Below are positions 17,352-26,305 of a DNA stretch of 64,000 bases, one piece after another. Below the pieces are notes generated by a model. It searched no databases, was not told the DNA's origin, and was given only the letters and a program-made list of their open reading frames with translations. Location: NCBI GenBank assembly GCA_035968315.1, contig JAVYIN010000005.1, forward strand, positions 744,001-808,000. The letters run 5' to 3'. The position numbers and the translations under genes are program-made. The DNA comes from Nitrospira sp. Its GTDB lineage: Bacteria; Nitrospirota; Nitrospiria; Nitrospirales; Nitrospiraceae. Every line of letters starts with the position of its first letter. Position 1 is the stretch's first letter.

Positions 17352-18875
17352 CTAGAGTTTCTTCGCCTTCTCCCCCAGCGCCCGTCTCAACTCGACCAGT
17401 GCCAGCGTATCCCGCTTGCAATAGGCCAGGAGCGCCTCCTGAATCCTCACCCGCTCGATCCAATCCGTCTCGACGAAGACCATCCGATAATATTCGCTCG
17501 CCGCATGCCCGCCTTCCTGAATACCCAGATCGCCATACCCTAGCGACGGCACGAGAGCGGGCAGCACGTTCTTGAGTGAATAGGAGCCGTCGAATTCTGG
17601 ATGATAGTAGTGATCCCGCACGATCGGATGCAGATCCCACAGACGTTTCACCAGCGCGCGCAGCGCGGTTCGCCATTCCGGCAAGACCTCGGCCAGTTGC
17701 TCAATGACCGACTTCTCATAGGGCGAATACACACAAATGCTCCCCTGAGTCCCTAAGGAGTCGAGAAGAGCTTCTGCCAACGGCTTGCGGGGATCAGTCC
17801 CCTCGGTATGCAGGAATTCATGATGGACCAGGCCGCCGGATTCCTGCTCGATATGATTCGACCATTGCATCGGAAGCGCTTGGTACGGACGCGTTCCGGC
17901 AAAGCGCGGCACCGCCATCATGACCGTTTCGAAATCCAGATGATGGACGGGAAACCGCACTGTCTGTAACGCGGCGCCCAATGTCTCCGACACCCACTCC
18001 GCATGGTCTTTCACCCGGCGCTGCACCAGCGAGAGCTTCGTCCCATCGGGAATCTCATCGATCGTCGTCACACCCTGTCCGGCCAGCTGATTCACCACCT
18101 GCTTGGTCCCGGGCAAGTGAAAGATCCACCGCGCCGGCTTCGGCTTCGTACAATGCGCCCAGAAAGGACATTCATACGGCGTGAGACAATGCTGATCCGG
18201 CTCGATCTTCGGCGGATCCGGCAGAAGCACCATGGCTTTCATGGCAGCTAACCGATCGACGACAATGGCCTGACGGTCACGCACTGCGGATGAGAGGTCT
18301 TGAATCGCAAACAGCTCAGCGAGATCGGCCTCGCCCCCGGAATAGGTGTAGCCGGTGTTGATATACATCAGATAGCTGCCGATCACAGGCAGCCCTGCAC
18401 TGGCCAACACATGGTATTGCAAGGCCAGATCGTCAAGATGGACATCCTTGATCCTGGTCGAGGACTTGACTTCAATCAAGCGCCAGCCCACACCGCCACC
18501 CTCCGAGGCACCGACGCGTTCCAGGATATCCACACGAATGAGCACGCCGTCGGCCATGATGGCCGCTTCATAGATCGCCGGCACCGCCGGATCAGCGAGA
18601 AACTCCGCCGTCTGCGCCAAGGCGGCCTCAGTCTGCCGGTATCCAGCCGTCACCAGCCTGCCGCCGGGGAAGCGCGTTCGCGCTAACTCTCCGACCTCTG
18701 TCCCCATATCCAGAATCGCCTGCGTGCCCGCATCCGGCGGCGTCGCCAGCTGCGGCTGATAGAGCTCAAGATGCAGGCGCTTATGGCATTGCAGGCCGGC
18801 CAGAAATTTTGACTTTGAGAGCCGGAGCGACCTCTGAGGCGCGAACGAAGAGGCTATGGCGGAATCATTCGTCAT
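17352..18875 (-). CDS. DUF2779 protein with RecB-like nuclease domain
   Basis: The 507-residue protein has a PD-(D/E)XK-like N-terminal half (VLIRVDILE, then WRLIEVKSSTRIKDVHLDDL, the catalytic E-x-K strand), a cysteine cluster (Cys near 233, 239, 245 with the pattern of a 4Fe-4S nuclease, CLTPYECPFWAHCTKP) and a C-terminal DUF2779 half that begins with an exonuclease-like HHLDFETVMMAVPRF. The combination suggests DNA processing, but the biological role is unknown. No CRISPR or other defence gene is adjacent. It stands alone, divergent from the MATE gene. Confidence 0.85.
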   Translation of the reverse strand: MTNDSAIASSFAPQRSLRLSKSKFLAGLQCHKRLHLELYQPQLATPPDAGTQAILDMGTEVGELARTRFPGGRLVTAGYRQTEAALAQTAEFLADPAVPAIYEAAIMADGVLIRVDILERVGASEGGGVGWRLIEVKSSTRIKDVHLDDLALQYHVLASAGLPVIGSYLMYINTGYTYSGGEADLAELFAIQDLSSAVRDRQAIVVDRLAAMKAMVLLPDPPKIEPDQHCLTPYECPFWAHCTKPKPARWIFHLPGTKQVVNQLAGQGVTTIDEIPDGTKLSLVQRRVKDHAEWVSETLGAALQTVRFPVHHLDFETVMMAVPRFAGTRPYQALPMQWSNHIEQESGGLVHHEFLHTEGTDPRKPLAEALLDSLGTQGSICVYSPYEKSVIEQLAEVLPEWRTALRALVKRLWDLHPIVRDHYYHPEFDGSYSLKNVLPALVPSLGYGDLGIQEGGHAASEYYRMVFVETDWIERVRIQEALLAYCKRDTLALVELRRALGEKAKKL

Positions 18876-18948
18876 GCGATGACCCTAAGCGAAGAACAAT
18901 ACATTTGTCTAGCAGGCCTCTGCCCTCCTTCTGATAGGATACAAGCTC

Positions 18949-20271
18949 ATGGCTTCCAGCATCGCACAGATCAGAAAATCCGTCCTGACCCTCGCCTTGC
19001 CGGTCACCGTGAGCAGCCTGCTCCAGCGAACCGAGGGCATCCTCGCCGTGTTCCTCGTCGGCGGCCTCGGCGCGACCTCAATCGCCGCGGTGGGGCTCGG
19101 CCAATTGCTGGCCTTCATCGCTACCACGCTGGTCTCAGGGCTCTCCGTCGGAGCCAATGTGCTGATCGCCCAACTCTGGGGTGCGCGCCGCACCAACGAT
19201 GTCGAGGAAGCCGCCACCCACTTGCTCGGTCTAACTGCCCTCGTCTCCTGCGCGCTCGCCGCCTTCGGCCTTCTCCTGAACCGGCCGGCCATGGAACTGC
19301 TCGGCGCCGAGCCCGACGTGATGACGCGCGCGCTGCCCTATTCCAACTTAATCTTTCTGGTCATTCCCTGCACCATCTTCCTCCAAGTCCTCTCCTCGAT
19401 CTTACAGGGCACCGGAGATACCAAAACCCCGATGTACGCCTTGATCGGCGTCAATCTGCTCTATGTGCTGGTCGCCTATCCCTTGATCTATGGGCGGTGG
19501 GGGCTTCCCCACTTGGGAATCACCGGCGCAGGCGTCGCCGTCGGCCTCGCGGAGGGATCGGGTGTCGCCTATCTCCTCTGGCACTGCCGGCATCTCGTGA
19601 GCACGAAGTGGCAGCTGCGCAGCGATCTTCTGCGCTCAGCCTGGCACATCGGCGCACCGGTGTCCGGCGAACGTCTGTTTCAGCAAGCCGGCATCATCGT
19701 CTACACGAAAATCGTCCTCCTGTACGGCACCGTCAGTTATGCGGCCCATCAAGTGGGGCTCTCAATCGAATCGCTGTCGTTCCTTCCAGGATATGGGTTC
19801 GCCATCGCCGCGGCCACCATGGTGGGGCAAAGCATCGGGGCGGGGAAATATGTGCGGGCGAAGCTGGAGAATTGGGAAGCCAACCGGCTGGCAACGGTGG
19901 CCATGGCCTCGATGGGCATGCTGTTTTTTTTCTTTCCCTATGCGCTCCTTCAAGCGTTTACCAACGACGAAGCCGTCATTGAACTGGGCACCGGCTTCCT
20001 GCGCATCGTGGCGGTCCTTCAGATTCCGCTGGCACTGACGATGGTGCTGGCCGGATCCTTGCGCGGAGCCGGAGATACCCGCTTCATCATGTGGGCGACG
20101 ACCGCCGGCATGTGGGGCGTGCGCGTGCCGCTGGCGCTCCTCGCAGGCCTGTGGCTGTCGCTCGACATCCTCTTTGTGTGGAGCGCGATGATCGCGGACT
20201 GGACAGTGCGGATGGCGCTCTTGCTGTGGCGGTACCAATCTGAACGATGGCAGGCCATTCGCATCGTTTAA
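18949..20271 (+). CDS. MATE family multidrug/metabolite exporter
   Basis: The 440-residue protein has twelve hydrophobic segments in two repeated halves (first half from KSVLTLALPVTVSSLLQR, second from SAWHIGAPVSGERLF). The repeats DTKTPMYALIGVNLLYVL and DTRFIMWATTAGMWGVRVPL are conserved MATE sequences. It would move a cationic or organic substrate out of the cell with H+ or Na+. A DUF2779 gene lies in front in the opposite direction. It ends at a G/C hairpin before the two-gene island, so it may export the product of that island, but this is guesswork. Confidence 0.93.
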   Translation: MASSIAQIRKSVLTLALPVTVSSLLQRTEGILAVFLVGGLGATSIAAVGLGQLLAFIATTLVSGLSVGANVLIAQLWGARRTNDVEEAATHLLGLTALVSCALAAFGLLLNRPAMELLGAEPDVMTRALPYSNLIFLVIPCTIFLQVLSSILQGTGDTKTPMYALIGVNLLYVLVAYPLIYGRWGLPHLGITGAGVAVGLAEGSGVAYLLWHCRHLVSTKWQLRSDLLRSAWHIGAPVSGERLFQQAGIIVYTKIVLLYGTVSYAAHQVGLSIESLSFLPGYGFAIAAATMVGQSIGAGKYVRAKLENWEANRLATVAMASMGMLFFFFPYALLQAFTNDEAVIELGTGFLRIVAVLQIPLALTMVLAGSLRGAGDTRFIMWATTAGMWGVRVPLALLAGLWLSLDILFVWSAMIADWTVRMALLLWRYQSERWQAIRIV

Positions 20272-20272
20272 T

Positions 20273-20291
20273 CCCCCCTATTCGGGGGGGG
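20273..20291 (+). terminator. C6/G6 hairpin behind the MATE gene
   Basis: Six C then six or more G, with a loop of TATTC, directly after the stop codon of the MATE gene. A run of T is absent, so terminator activity is uncertain. Confidence 0.4.
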
Positions 20292-20402
20292 TAGAACCAT
20301 ACCTTATTGGGACTGGTCTTCAGGGTAGTACTGGCGGAAAATCCCAACTTTGCAAGGTCCTCAAAAGTTTGCCCGTAAGAGCACGAAAAGGAACAGCAAC
20401 CC

Positions 20403-21437
20403 GTGCATAATCCACAGCATTTTTCGGCCCTCATTGAATCAACGCCGCCGACTGTTGCCCCCCTGCAACGGATAGACTTTGCAAAGCAATCGGCCTTTCG
20501 AACATATCTCGAACAGGTGATGTCAAACTTTCAACACGTTCCACTCAGCAACAAAATCCAAACGCCCCCGGACCCCAAAGATCTTTTGAACCTTTTGACC
20601 GGTCGGGACTTCTGTTATCTCAGTAAGACAAAGGTTGCCCCCTATCGAGAACAGATCCTTCACCATTTTGCGGAGGCCATTCGCAACCAGGAGCCGCTCC
20701 GTTTTTACTACGATATCGGCGGAGGCTACCATGCCACAGCTCAACTAGGAGAGGCTCTCTCCTTCCATGTGGGACTTGGCGAACTCCTTATCCTCAATCA
20801 GATTGCTCGCTTTGCCAGAGCTGCCACAACTCTTTATGCCCCTGGTGTGAGATTCTCGCTTGTCGTCGACAATATGTGTGCGTTGCTGATTAACGATATC
20901 CCCTTGAATCAGACTCTTGAATATTGCCGCCTGCTTCGGCGTCTCATTTTCTTGGTAGAACTCGACCGGATTGTCGATGTGATGGTGGAATCCGAACACG
21001 TCTCCGTCGCTGACTTTGAACGGCACATGACACACATGTCGGAACAGCGCAATACAGCAACATTTACGGACAAACACCATGACAATGTCGAGCGGTTTCT
21101 CGGCTGGCGATGCAGCGAGCTTGAAGCAAAACAACGAGCATCGAAATACACCCAAGTCGTGACCACCGCCGAACAGCTCCTTCTCCAACGTATACACGGC
21201 GTGCATATGACCCAGCGGGCTACCGGCTCAACCATCTGCTTCCGGCCTTTTCCCGGCGGCGACTCGCGCATTCAGTGCGGTGAAGTCGCGCTAACGCTTA
21301 ACCCAAATCATAAGGTGCAGCCGGTCTTGCTTACGACACGGAATGTGAAGAACTTCCTATGTCAGCGCCACGAATTGTCCGACCTTCTACCAGAAATCAT
21401 TCCCCATGTAACCTATGCGGAACACCTGGCTACCTAA
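20403..21437 (+). CDS. Isonitrile-synthase-like (Dit1/PvcA-type) protein, tentative
   Basis: The 344-residue protein has no signal or membrane segment. The GTG start follows AAGGA. The family is not certain. The arrangement EPLRFYYDIGGGYHAT, LGEALSFHVGLGELLILNQI, YAPGVRFSLVVDN and a C-terminal TGSTICFRPFPGGDSR recalls the isocyanide (isonitrile) synthases of the PvcA/Dit1 group, in which a conserved acidic-helix, then Y-x-PG and a strand ending in Asp, form the core. Those enzymes build an isonitrile from an amino acid amine and ribulose 5-phosphate. I recall this pattern from memory and cannot test it here. Codon use is less G/C-rich than in neighbouring genes. It ends 17 bases before the synthetase-like gene. 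Confidence 0.45.
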   Translation: MHNPQHFSALIESTPPTVAPLQRIDFAKQSAFRTYLEQVMSNFQHVPLSNKIQTPPDPKDLLNLLTGRDFCYLSKTKVAPYREQILHHFAEAIRNQEPLRFYYDIGGGYHATAQLGEALSFHVGLGELLILNQIARFARAATTLYAPGVRFSLVVDNMCALLINDIPLNQTLEYCRLLRRLIFLVELDRIVDVMVESEHVSVADFERHMTHMSEQRNTATFTDKHHDNVERFLGWRCSELEAKQRASKYTQVVTTAEQLLLQRIHGVHMTQRATGSTICFRPFPGGDSRIQCGEVALTLNPNHKVQPVLLTTRNVKNFLCQRHELSDLLPEIIPHVTYAEHLAT

Positions 21438-21454
21438 CTTCGGATGCTATCTCA

Positions 21455-23272
21455 GTGAACTCACCGCGCCTTACGACTCGCGTACAGCAGCAAACATCGA
21501 CGGTACGGATTCGGCTTGATTGGCCGGAAAGCAGCTTGCCTGGAATCAGCGATAATTTCTTTCTCGGCGTCTGGCATCCACACAGCAACATTTTGGTGCA
21601 GACCGGACAATCCGCTACTTATCCCTGCGTGACTCGAGAAGGCACCAATTGGTTTCTGGCCAGTGCAGAATCTCCGCTTCATCCTTCTGGAACCGGCCTT
21701 ACGCACTATACCGAACCTAAGGCCTGCGCCGTCGCCTTTCGGGGTTATGTGCACCCAGCTCTCCATTCCTATTCCCCGCCTCAGGCCATCGTTGAGTATT
21801 GGCACGGCGCTCACCGCTCGCGCGAACATAACGGCATCTTTTCTGCGGCGGTGATCGATGAACGCAACAATACCCTCTCCCTGATCACGGACCATTTAGG
21901 CATAGGCACCTTGTATTATCGAACCATTGGAGAGGCGGTCCTCTTCTCCAGCAATCCTCGCTATCTCACAACCAGCGACACAAGTCCTGACCTCATTGCC
22001 TGGAGAAGCCTCCTACAGACATCATGGATTCTCGCCGACCGCACGCTTTCAAAAGAAATTCGACGGGTCCCGGCCGGCAGCAATATCTGCTTCACTGCGG
22101 ATAGCGTTCAAACAATTCCATGGTTCGACTTTCATCGTTTGCCGGAAGGAACGCGGCCGGTCGGCACAACCGCCGTGTCCGACGTAGAAGAAGTCTTTCG
22201 AGCCTCTATGCATCGCTGTTTGCAACTGGGATTACCTCAAATCGCCCTTCCCCTCAGTAGCGGATTCGACAGCCGGCGCATACTCGCGGACTTACACAGA
22301 CGGAAAGTCGATTTTCTGGCGATTACCTGCAAAGTACTTCAGAAAGAACACCGAGATCTGGATGCCAGGTTTGCGAGCACCATGGCCAACGACTTTCAAT
22401 TTCCTCACCGGGTGGTGGAATCGGACAGCCTCGATGAGTATCTTGCCGATGACCGCATTAGACGTGCCCTGACCGATGGAGAAACGTATGATCATACATG
22501 GGCTCTGCGGGTGATGGCAGCGCTTCCCCGGCAGTCCTCACTGCTCTTCGATGGTGTCGGTGGCGATATCCTCGGAGATCCGGTGGGATGGAAGGTTCAT
22601 CTTGGCCTGGAAGTAACGCCTGAATCCGCCGAAAAAGATCTTGCGGCGATCATTGCACATGCACTGCCACACACGTTCGACTCACTGCTTTCTCACGAGC
22701 AGTGGCCGGAAACAGACGATCTTCGAAGCGAGCTCACCAACTATCTTCGTACCTATCTACCCCGCCGGAACATCTCAGAGATCGCCTTTCTTCTTCTTCG
22801 CCAACGCAGAGCAATTGCCCTCTGGTCCCAACAACTACTGCCACCTGGACATGTAGCAGTGTATCCATATTTCGATCTCGAATACCTTCAAGTGCTTCTC
22901 GACTACGCCTCAGAAGAAAAACACCGAACGAAGTTTCAGCGGGCCTGCTTGAGAGAATATTACGGTAATTTTTACAAGTACCCAGGAAACCGCGATATTC
23001 CCACTGACATCCCCCCTGGCTCTCCAAGCCTCCAGAATGAGCGTCACCTCCAATGCTATTTTACGATGTGTGCAGAGCTTCGCGATCAGAGCGGGATGCG
23101 GCATTTCTCAACACTTCTCACAACGAAAGGGAAGTTCAGCCTCTCCCTCTCGCAATGGAATAGGACACTCGCCCTTCGCCATTTATGGTACTTGCAGCCC
23201 CTTGCGGAACTGGTTTGGAAGCAACGGACGGCCAAACCCTGTTGGGTGGAACTTCCGCCTTTTCCAGGATAG
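21455..23272 (+). CDS. Asparagine-synthetase-like protein lacking the glutaminase cysteine
   Basis: The 605-residue protein has a class-II amidotransferase-like N-terminal half (about 1-200; GIFSAAVIDERNNTLSLITD, then a beta core) but no Cys at position 2, and an AsnB-like ATP-binding half with the PPi motif LPLSSGFDSRR (residues 267-276, normally SGGxDS) and LLFDGVGGDILGDP. Loss of the glutaminase cysteine with retention of the synthetase half is seen in beta-lactam and carbapenam synthetases and lasso-peptide cyclases, which form an amide from ATP-activated acid and an amine within or between substrates. I chose the GTG at 21455 since it lies just after the first gene; the open frame runs 32 codons further upstream over that gene. 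Product unknown. Confidence 0.72.
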   Translation: MNSPRLTTRVQQQTSTVRIRLDWPESSLPGISDNFFLGVWHPHSNILVQTGQSATYPCVTREGTNWFLASAESPLHPSGTGLTHYTEPKACAVAFRGYVHPALHSYSPPQAIVEYWHGAHRSREHNGIFSAAVIDERNNTLSLITDHLGIGTLYYRTIGEAVLFSSNPRYLTTSDTSPDLIAWRSLLQTSWILADRTLSKEIRRVPAGSNICFTADSVQTIPWFDFHRLPEGTRPVGTTAVSDVEEVFRASMHRCLQLGLPQIALPLSSGFDSRRILADLHRRKVDFLAITCKVLQKEHRDLDARFASTMANDFQFPHRVVESDSLDEYLADDRIRRALTDGETYDHTWALRVMAALPRQSSLLFDGVGGDILGDPVGWKVHLGLEVTPESAEKDLAAIIAHALPHTFDSLLSHEQWPETDDLRSELTNYLRTYLPRRNISEIAFLLLRQRRAIALWSQQLLPPGHVAVYPYFDLEYLQVLLDYASEEKHRTKFQRACLREYYGNFYKYPGNRDIPTDIPPGSPSLQNERHLQCYFTMCAELRDQSGMRHFSTLLTTKGKFSLSLSQWNRTLALRHLWYLQPLAELVWKQRTAKPCWVELPPFPG

Positions 23273-23310
23273 CCCTGGACCTAATTTTTGGGGAATTTCA
23301 AAACGGAACT

Positions 23311-24654
23311 CTAGCAGTCCCTATTCGGCGGCCTCGTATCCTTCCCGTTCCCCACGCGCACTTCAATCCGTCCCACGCCCTTCACGTTCGCGCAGAGGTC
23401 GCCGAGGCCCGGCGTAATCAGACGGAACGGTCCGCCTTTCTTGTCCGGCAAGGGTTCTCCCTCCAACTCATAGAGCAACAGCCCGAAGTCCCGCGCCTGC
23501 TGAAGGGTGAGGGTCGCCGCATACTTGCCATCCAGGGAATGAAACGTCACATGGTCCGCCTTGATGCCCAAGGCCGGCACCTCCAGCAAACCCTTCACCT
23601 TGATCGCTCTCCCTATCATCCCCGGCATCACCGTGCTGACATCTGGAACATGATACTCGCCGGGCAACAGCTGCATCGCCGCGCGATCGAATGACACGGG
23701 CTGCACCACCGCTCCATCGATCCGCACGACCCCAGGCCCCGTCTTTTCCTTTTCCGTAATGGTCTTAATCATGGCCGTCAACGCCTCATTCACCGGTGTC
23801 GGCACACCCAATTCACGCCCCTGGCGGACAATGTACCCGTTCAAATAATCGATCTCGGTCGGACGGCCCGCTTTCCAATCGTCGTACATGGAGGTATGGA
23901 TGTCGCGAATCTCCTGCGTCCAGCGCACGACCTTCTCAGGCATATCCGGCGACAGCGGCACCTTGACCGACGCCGCGACGGCCGAGACTTCTTCGACAAT
24001 CTGGCGAATGACACGGAGCATCTCCGGATGCTCCAGCGTCTTCGCGACCTTGTCGTCCACAATGACCGTGAGCGGGTTGAATACGCAATTCCAGCACATC
24101 TTCTCCCACTTGCTCTTCCGCACATCGTCGGTGAGCTGGCAGGGAATCCCCGCCTGTTTGAAAATCTCCGCAATGGCAAGCAGACGCGGGCTCTTATGGC
24201 CCATCAATTCCCCGATGGCCACCGCGCCCTTCTTGTAATGATCGATCACCCCGGGCGCCGCAATTTTGGAATAGATAAAGGCCACGCCGCCAACGACGCA
24301 ATCCCTCTTCAGCCTGGCGATCAAGCGATCTTCCGTATCGACGCCATTCTGCAAGGTCAGGATCACGGTCTGGTCTGTGAGCACCGGATCAAGCTGCGCC
24401 ATAACCTCGTCCAGATCGTAGGCTTTCACCGAGAGAATGATGAGATCTGGCTTGGGCAATTCACGCGGATCGGACGCGGCGGGCGGATGGACGGTAAACG
24501 TGCCGCTCGCACTGCGAATCGTCAAGCCGTTCTGTTTGACCGCCGCGAGCGTCTTTGGCCGCAGCAGGAACGACACATTGGAATTGTTCTTCGCCAGATG
24601 CGCCCCAAAGAACCCACCCACCGACCCAGCCCCGACCACCAAGATATTCTTCAT
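23311..24654 (-). CDS. Ketopantoate reductase-like protein with molybdopterin-oxidoreductase-like tail
   Basis: The 447-residue protein starts at an ATG with AGGAGG 9 bases upstream. Residues 1 to about 300 are a PanE/ApbA-type NADP-dependent ketopantoate reductase (ILVVGAGSVGGFFG nucleotide loop, KSKWEKMCWNCVFNPLTVIV, RPTEIDYLNGYIVRQGRELG). Residues 306-447 are extra and resemble the C-terminal core of sulfite oxidase/YedY proteins (DGKYAATLTLQQARDFG, LLLYELEGEPLPDKKGGPFR). The usual PanE is about 300 residues. The N-terminal part probably makes pantoate for CoA; the tail may add a regulatory or second function. The cofactor-binding cysteine of sulfite oxidase is not recognised in the tail. 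Confidence 0.85.
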   Translation of the reverse strand: MKNILVVGAGSVGGFFGAHLAKNNSNVSFLLRPKTLAAVKQNGLTIRSASGTFTVHPPAASDPRELPKPDLIILSVKAYDLDEVMAQLDPVLTDQTVILTLQNGVDTEDRLIARLKRDCVVGGVAFIYSKIAAPGVIDHYKKGAVAIGELMGHKSPRLLAIAEIFKQAGIPCQLTDDVRKSKWEKMCWNCVFNPLTVIVDDKVAKTLEHPEMLRVIRQIVEEVSAVAASVKVPLSPDMPEKVVRWTQEIRDIHTSMYDDWKAGRPTEIDYLNGYIVRQGRELGVPTPVNEALTAMIKTITEKEKTGPGVVRIDGAVVQPVSFDRAAMQLLPGEYHVPDVSTVMPGMIGRAIKVKGLLEVPALGIKADHVTFHSLDGKYAATLTLQQARDFGLLLYELEGEPLPDKKGGPFRLITPGLGDLCANVKGVGRIEVRVGNGKDTRPPNRDC

Positions 24655-24721
24655 TGGAAGACTCCTCCTCACAAGAAACGGTACTATAGCAGGCTGCCGA
24701 AGTAGGATAAAATCCCTCCCT

Positions 24722-25456
24722 ATGAGCCCAGAAGAACTATCAGAAGCCCACGCTCGCCTCGCGGCCGCCCGAGCCGTCACGATCCTCACCGGCGCCGGCA
24801 TTTCTGCTGACAGCGGCGTGCCGACGTTTCGCGGAAACGACGGCCTCTGGCGCAACTACCGCGCGGAAGACCTGGCGACGCCGGAGGCCTTTGAGCGGGA
24901 TCCCCGGCTCGTCTGGGAATGGTACAACTGGCGGCGTGAACTGATTGCCACGAAACAGCCCAATCATGCCCACTATGCGGTGGCGGCATTGGAGGCTCGC
25001 CTCCCCGATTTCTGGCTCATCACGCAAAACGTGGATGGGCTGCACCGCGCGGCGGGATCGCGCAAGCTATCCGAAATTCATGGCAATATTTGGATGGTGC
25101 GCTGCACAGCATGTGGCGCTGTGACGGAAAACCACCAGGTTCCGCTGCCGCTTCTGCCACACTGCGGACCCTGCGGAGGGCTTCTGCGGCCACACATCGT
25201 CTGGTTCGGCGAATCGCTGGACTCGGAAGACCTGGCCCGTTGCACGAAGGCATTACACACGTGCGACGTTCTGATCGTGATTGGAACGTCGGGCATGGTC
25301 TATCCCGCAGCCGGATTTGCCTCGGTCGCGAAAGAAGCTGGTGCATTCGTGATCGAAGTCAATCTGGACCCGACCCCGCAATCGGATCTCGTGGACATGA
25401 CATTACGCGGCCATGCAAAAGACGTGGTGCCGAACCTGTTACAGACGTGCGAGTAA
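24722..25456 (+). CDS. cobB: NAD-dependent deacylase (sirtuin)
   Basis: The 244-residue protein is a Sir2-family enzyme that removes acetyl or acyl groups from lysine with NAD. The nucleotide motifs ILTGAGISADSGVPTFRG and ITQNVDGLHRAAGS, the catalytic His in IHGNIW, four zinc Cys (VRCTACGAV and HCGPCGG) and IGTSGMVYPAAGFA are all present. The sequence resembles the bacterial class III (CobB-like) sirtuins. It is preceded by AGGA 13 bases upstream and its 3' end overlaps the convergent HAD gene by 18 bases. Confidence 0.95.
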   Translation: MSPEELSEAHARLAAARAVTILTGAGISADSGVPTFRGNDGLWRNYRAEDLATPEAFERDPRLVWEWYNWRRELIATKQPNHAHYAVAALEARLPDFWLITQNVDGLHRAAGSRKLSEIHGNIWMVRCTACGAVTENHQVPLPLLPHCGPCGGLLRPHIVWFGESLDSEDLARCTKALHTCDVLIVIGTSGMVYPAAGFASVAKEAGAFVIEVNLDPTPQSDLVDMTLRGHAKDVVPNLLQTCE

Positions 25457-26158
25457 CGGGACGAGCTGATCCAGCGAGCTGATGCGATGAATGCCCGGTG
25501 CCGCATCGGCTGATGAACGATCGATCAGCACGCTGGTCAGCCCCGCCTTCGTGGCCCCTTCCACATCGTCCCTCAGACTATCACCGACATGGACGGCCTC
25601 TTCGGGATCGACGGCATGTTTTTCCAACGCCAAATGAAAAATTTTTGGGGCCGGCTTGGCCGCTTGCGACAGGCTCGAAATCGTCACGGTATCGAAATAC
25701 CGTTCGATGCCCAGCCCACGCAGCACGGGAAACAGCCGGGAATCGAAATTCGAAATAATGCCCAACTCCATCCCCTGCGCTTTTAGTTGGCCGAGAACGT
25801 GCTCGGTTTCCGGATAGAGCGTCCAGGTCTTCGGATCTGCAAAGACCTCGAAGACTTCCTCGAAAAACTCATCGAACCCCTCGAACATCCCGACGCGATA
25901 AAACACATTGTGGACAATATCAAACCACCAGAGCCTTTCGCTTTGCTTGAGCACCGCCGGCTCCGTGGAGGCAAAGATCGCGGGCGGCGCATCCTTAAAG
26001 GCCCGGCTGAACGCCTGCTTGATGGCTGTGAGCGATTCCGGCGTCTGCTTAAACCCATGCCGGACCGCGTGCTGCTGATAGATCTCCGCCACCGATCCTT
26101 TGATGTGAAACAGGGTGTCCGCCGCATCGAAGAAGACAACCTGATGAGTCTGCGCCAC
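25439..26158 (-). CDS. HAD-superfamily hydrolase
   Basis: The 239-residue protein carries the four HAD motifs: DAADTLF (motif I, nucleophile Asp and second Asp replaced by Ala: DAA), IISNFDSRL (motif II Ser), AKPAPKIF (motif III Lys) and GDSLRDDV (motif IV). The helical cap between motifs I and II is of the C1 type. The sequence resembles HDHD3-like and REG-2-like phosphatases. In HAD phosphatases the motif-I pattern is DxDxT; here it reads DAADT, which may change the chemistry (haloacid dehalogenase or phosphonatase type). Substrate unknown. It converges with the sirtuin gene. Confidence 0.88.
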   Translation of the reverse strand: MAQTHQVVFFDAADTLFHIKGSVAEIYQQHAVRHGFKQTPESLTAIKQAFSRAFKDAPPAIFASTEPAVLKQSERLWWFDIVHNVFYRVGMFEGFDEFFEEVFEVFADPKTWTLYPETEHVLGQLKAQGMELGIISNFDSRLFPVLRGLGIERYFDTVTISSLSQAAKPAPKIFHLALEKHAVDPEEAVHVGDSLRDDVEGATKAGLTSVLIDRSSADAAPGIHRISSLDQLVPLLARL

Positions 26159-26305
26159 ATTCGCTCCGTTTAAGAGATTATTATTCGCGCCGGATTGTAC
26201 GGCCCAAGGAGAAGCCTAGTCAAAAAAGGCACAATTTCGGTTTTTTTTGGACAAGAAGAACCCTCGATGATAGCTTCGTAATACTTCAATAAATTGGAGG
26301 TTTTC

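Noticed and set aside
18879-19982. A 367-codon plus-strand frame
   Set aside because: It overlaps the MATE gene in another frame and is Arg/His-rich; the MATE frame is clearly the coding one.
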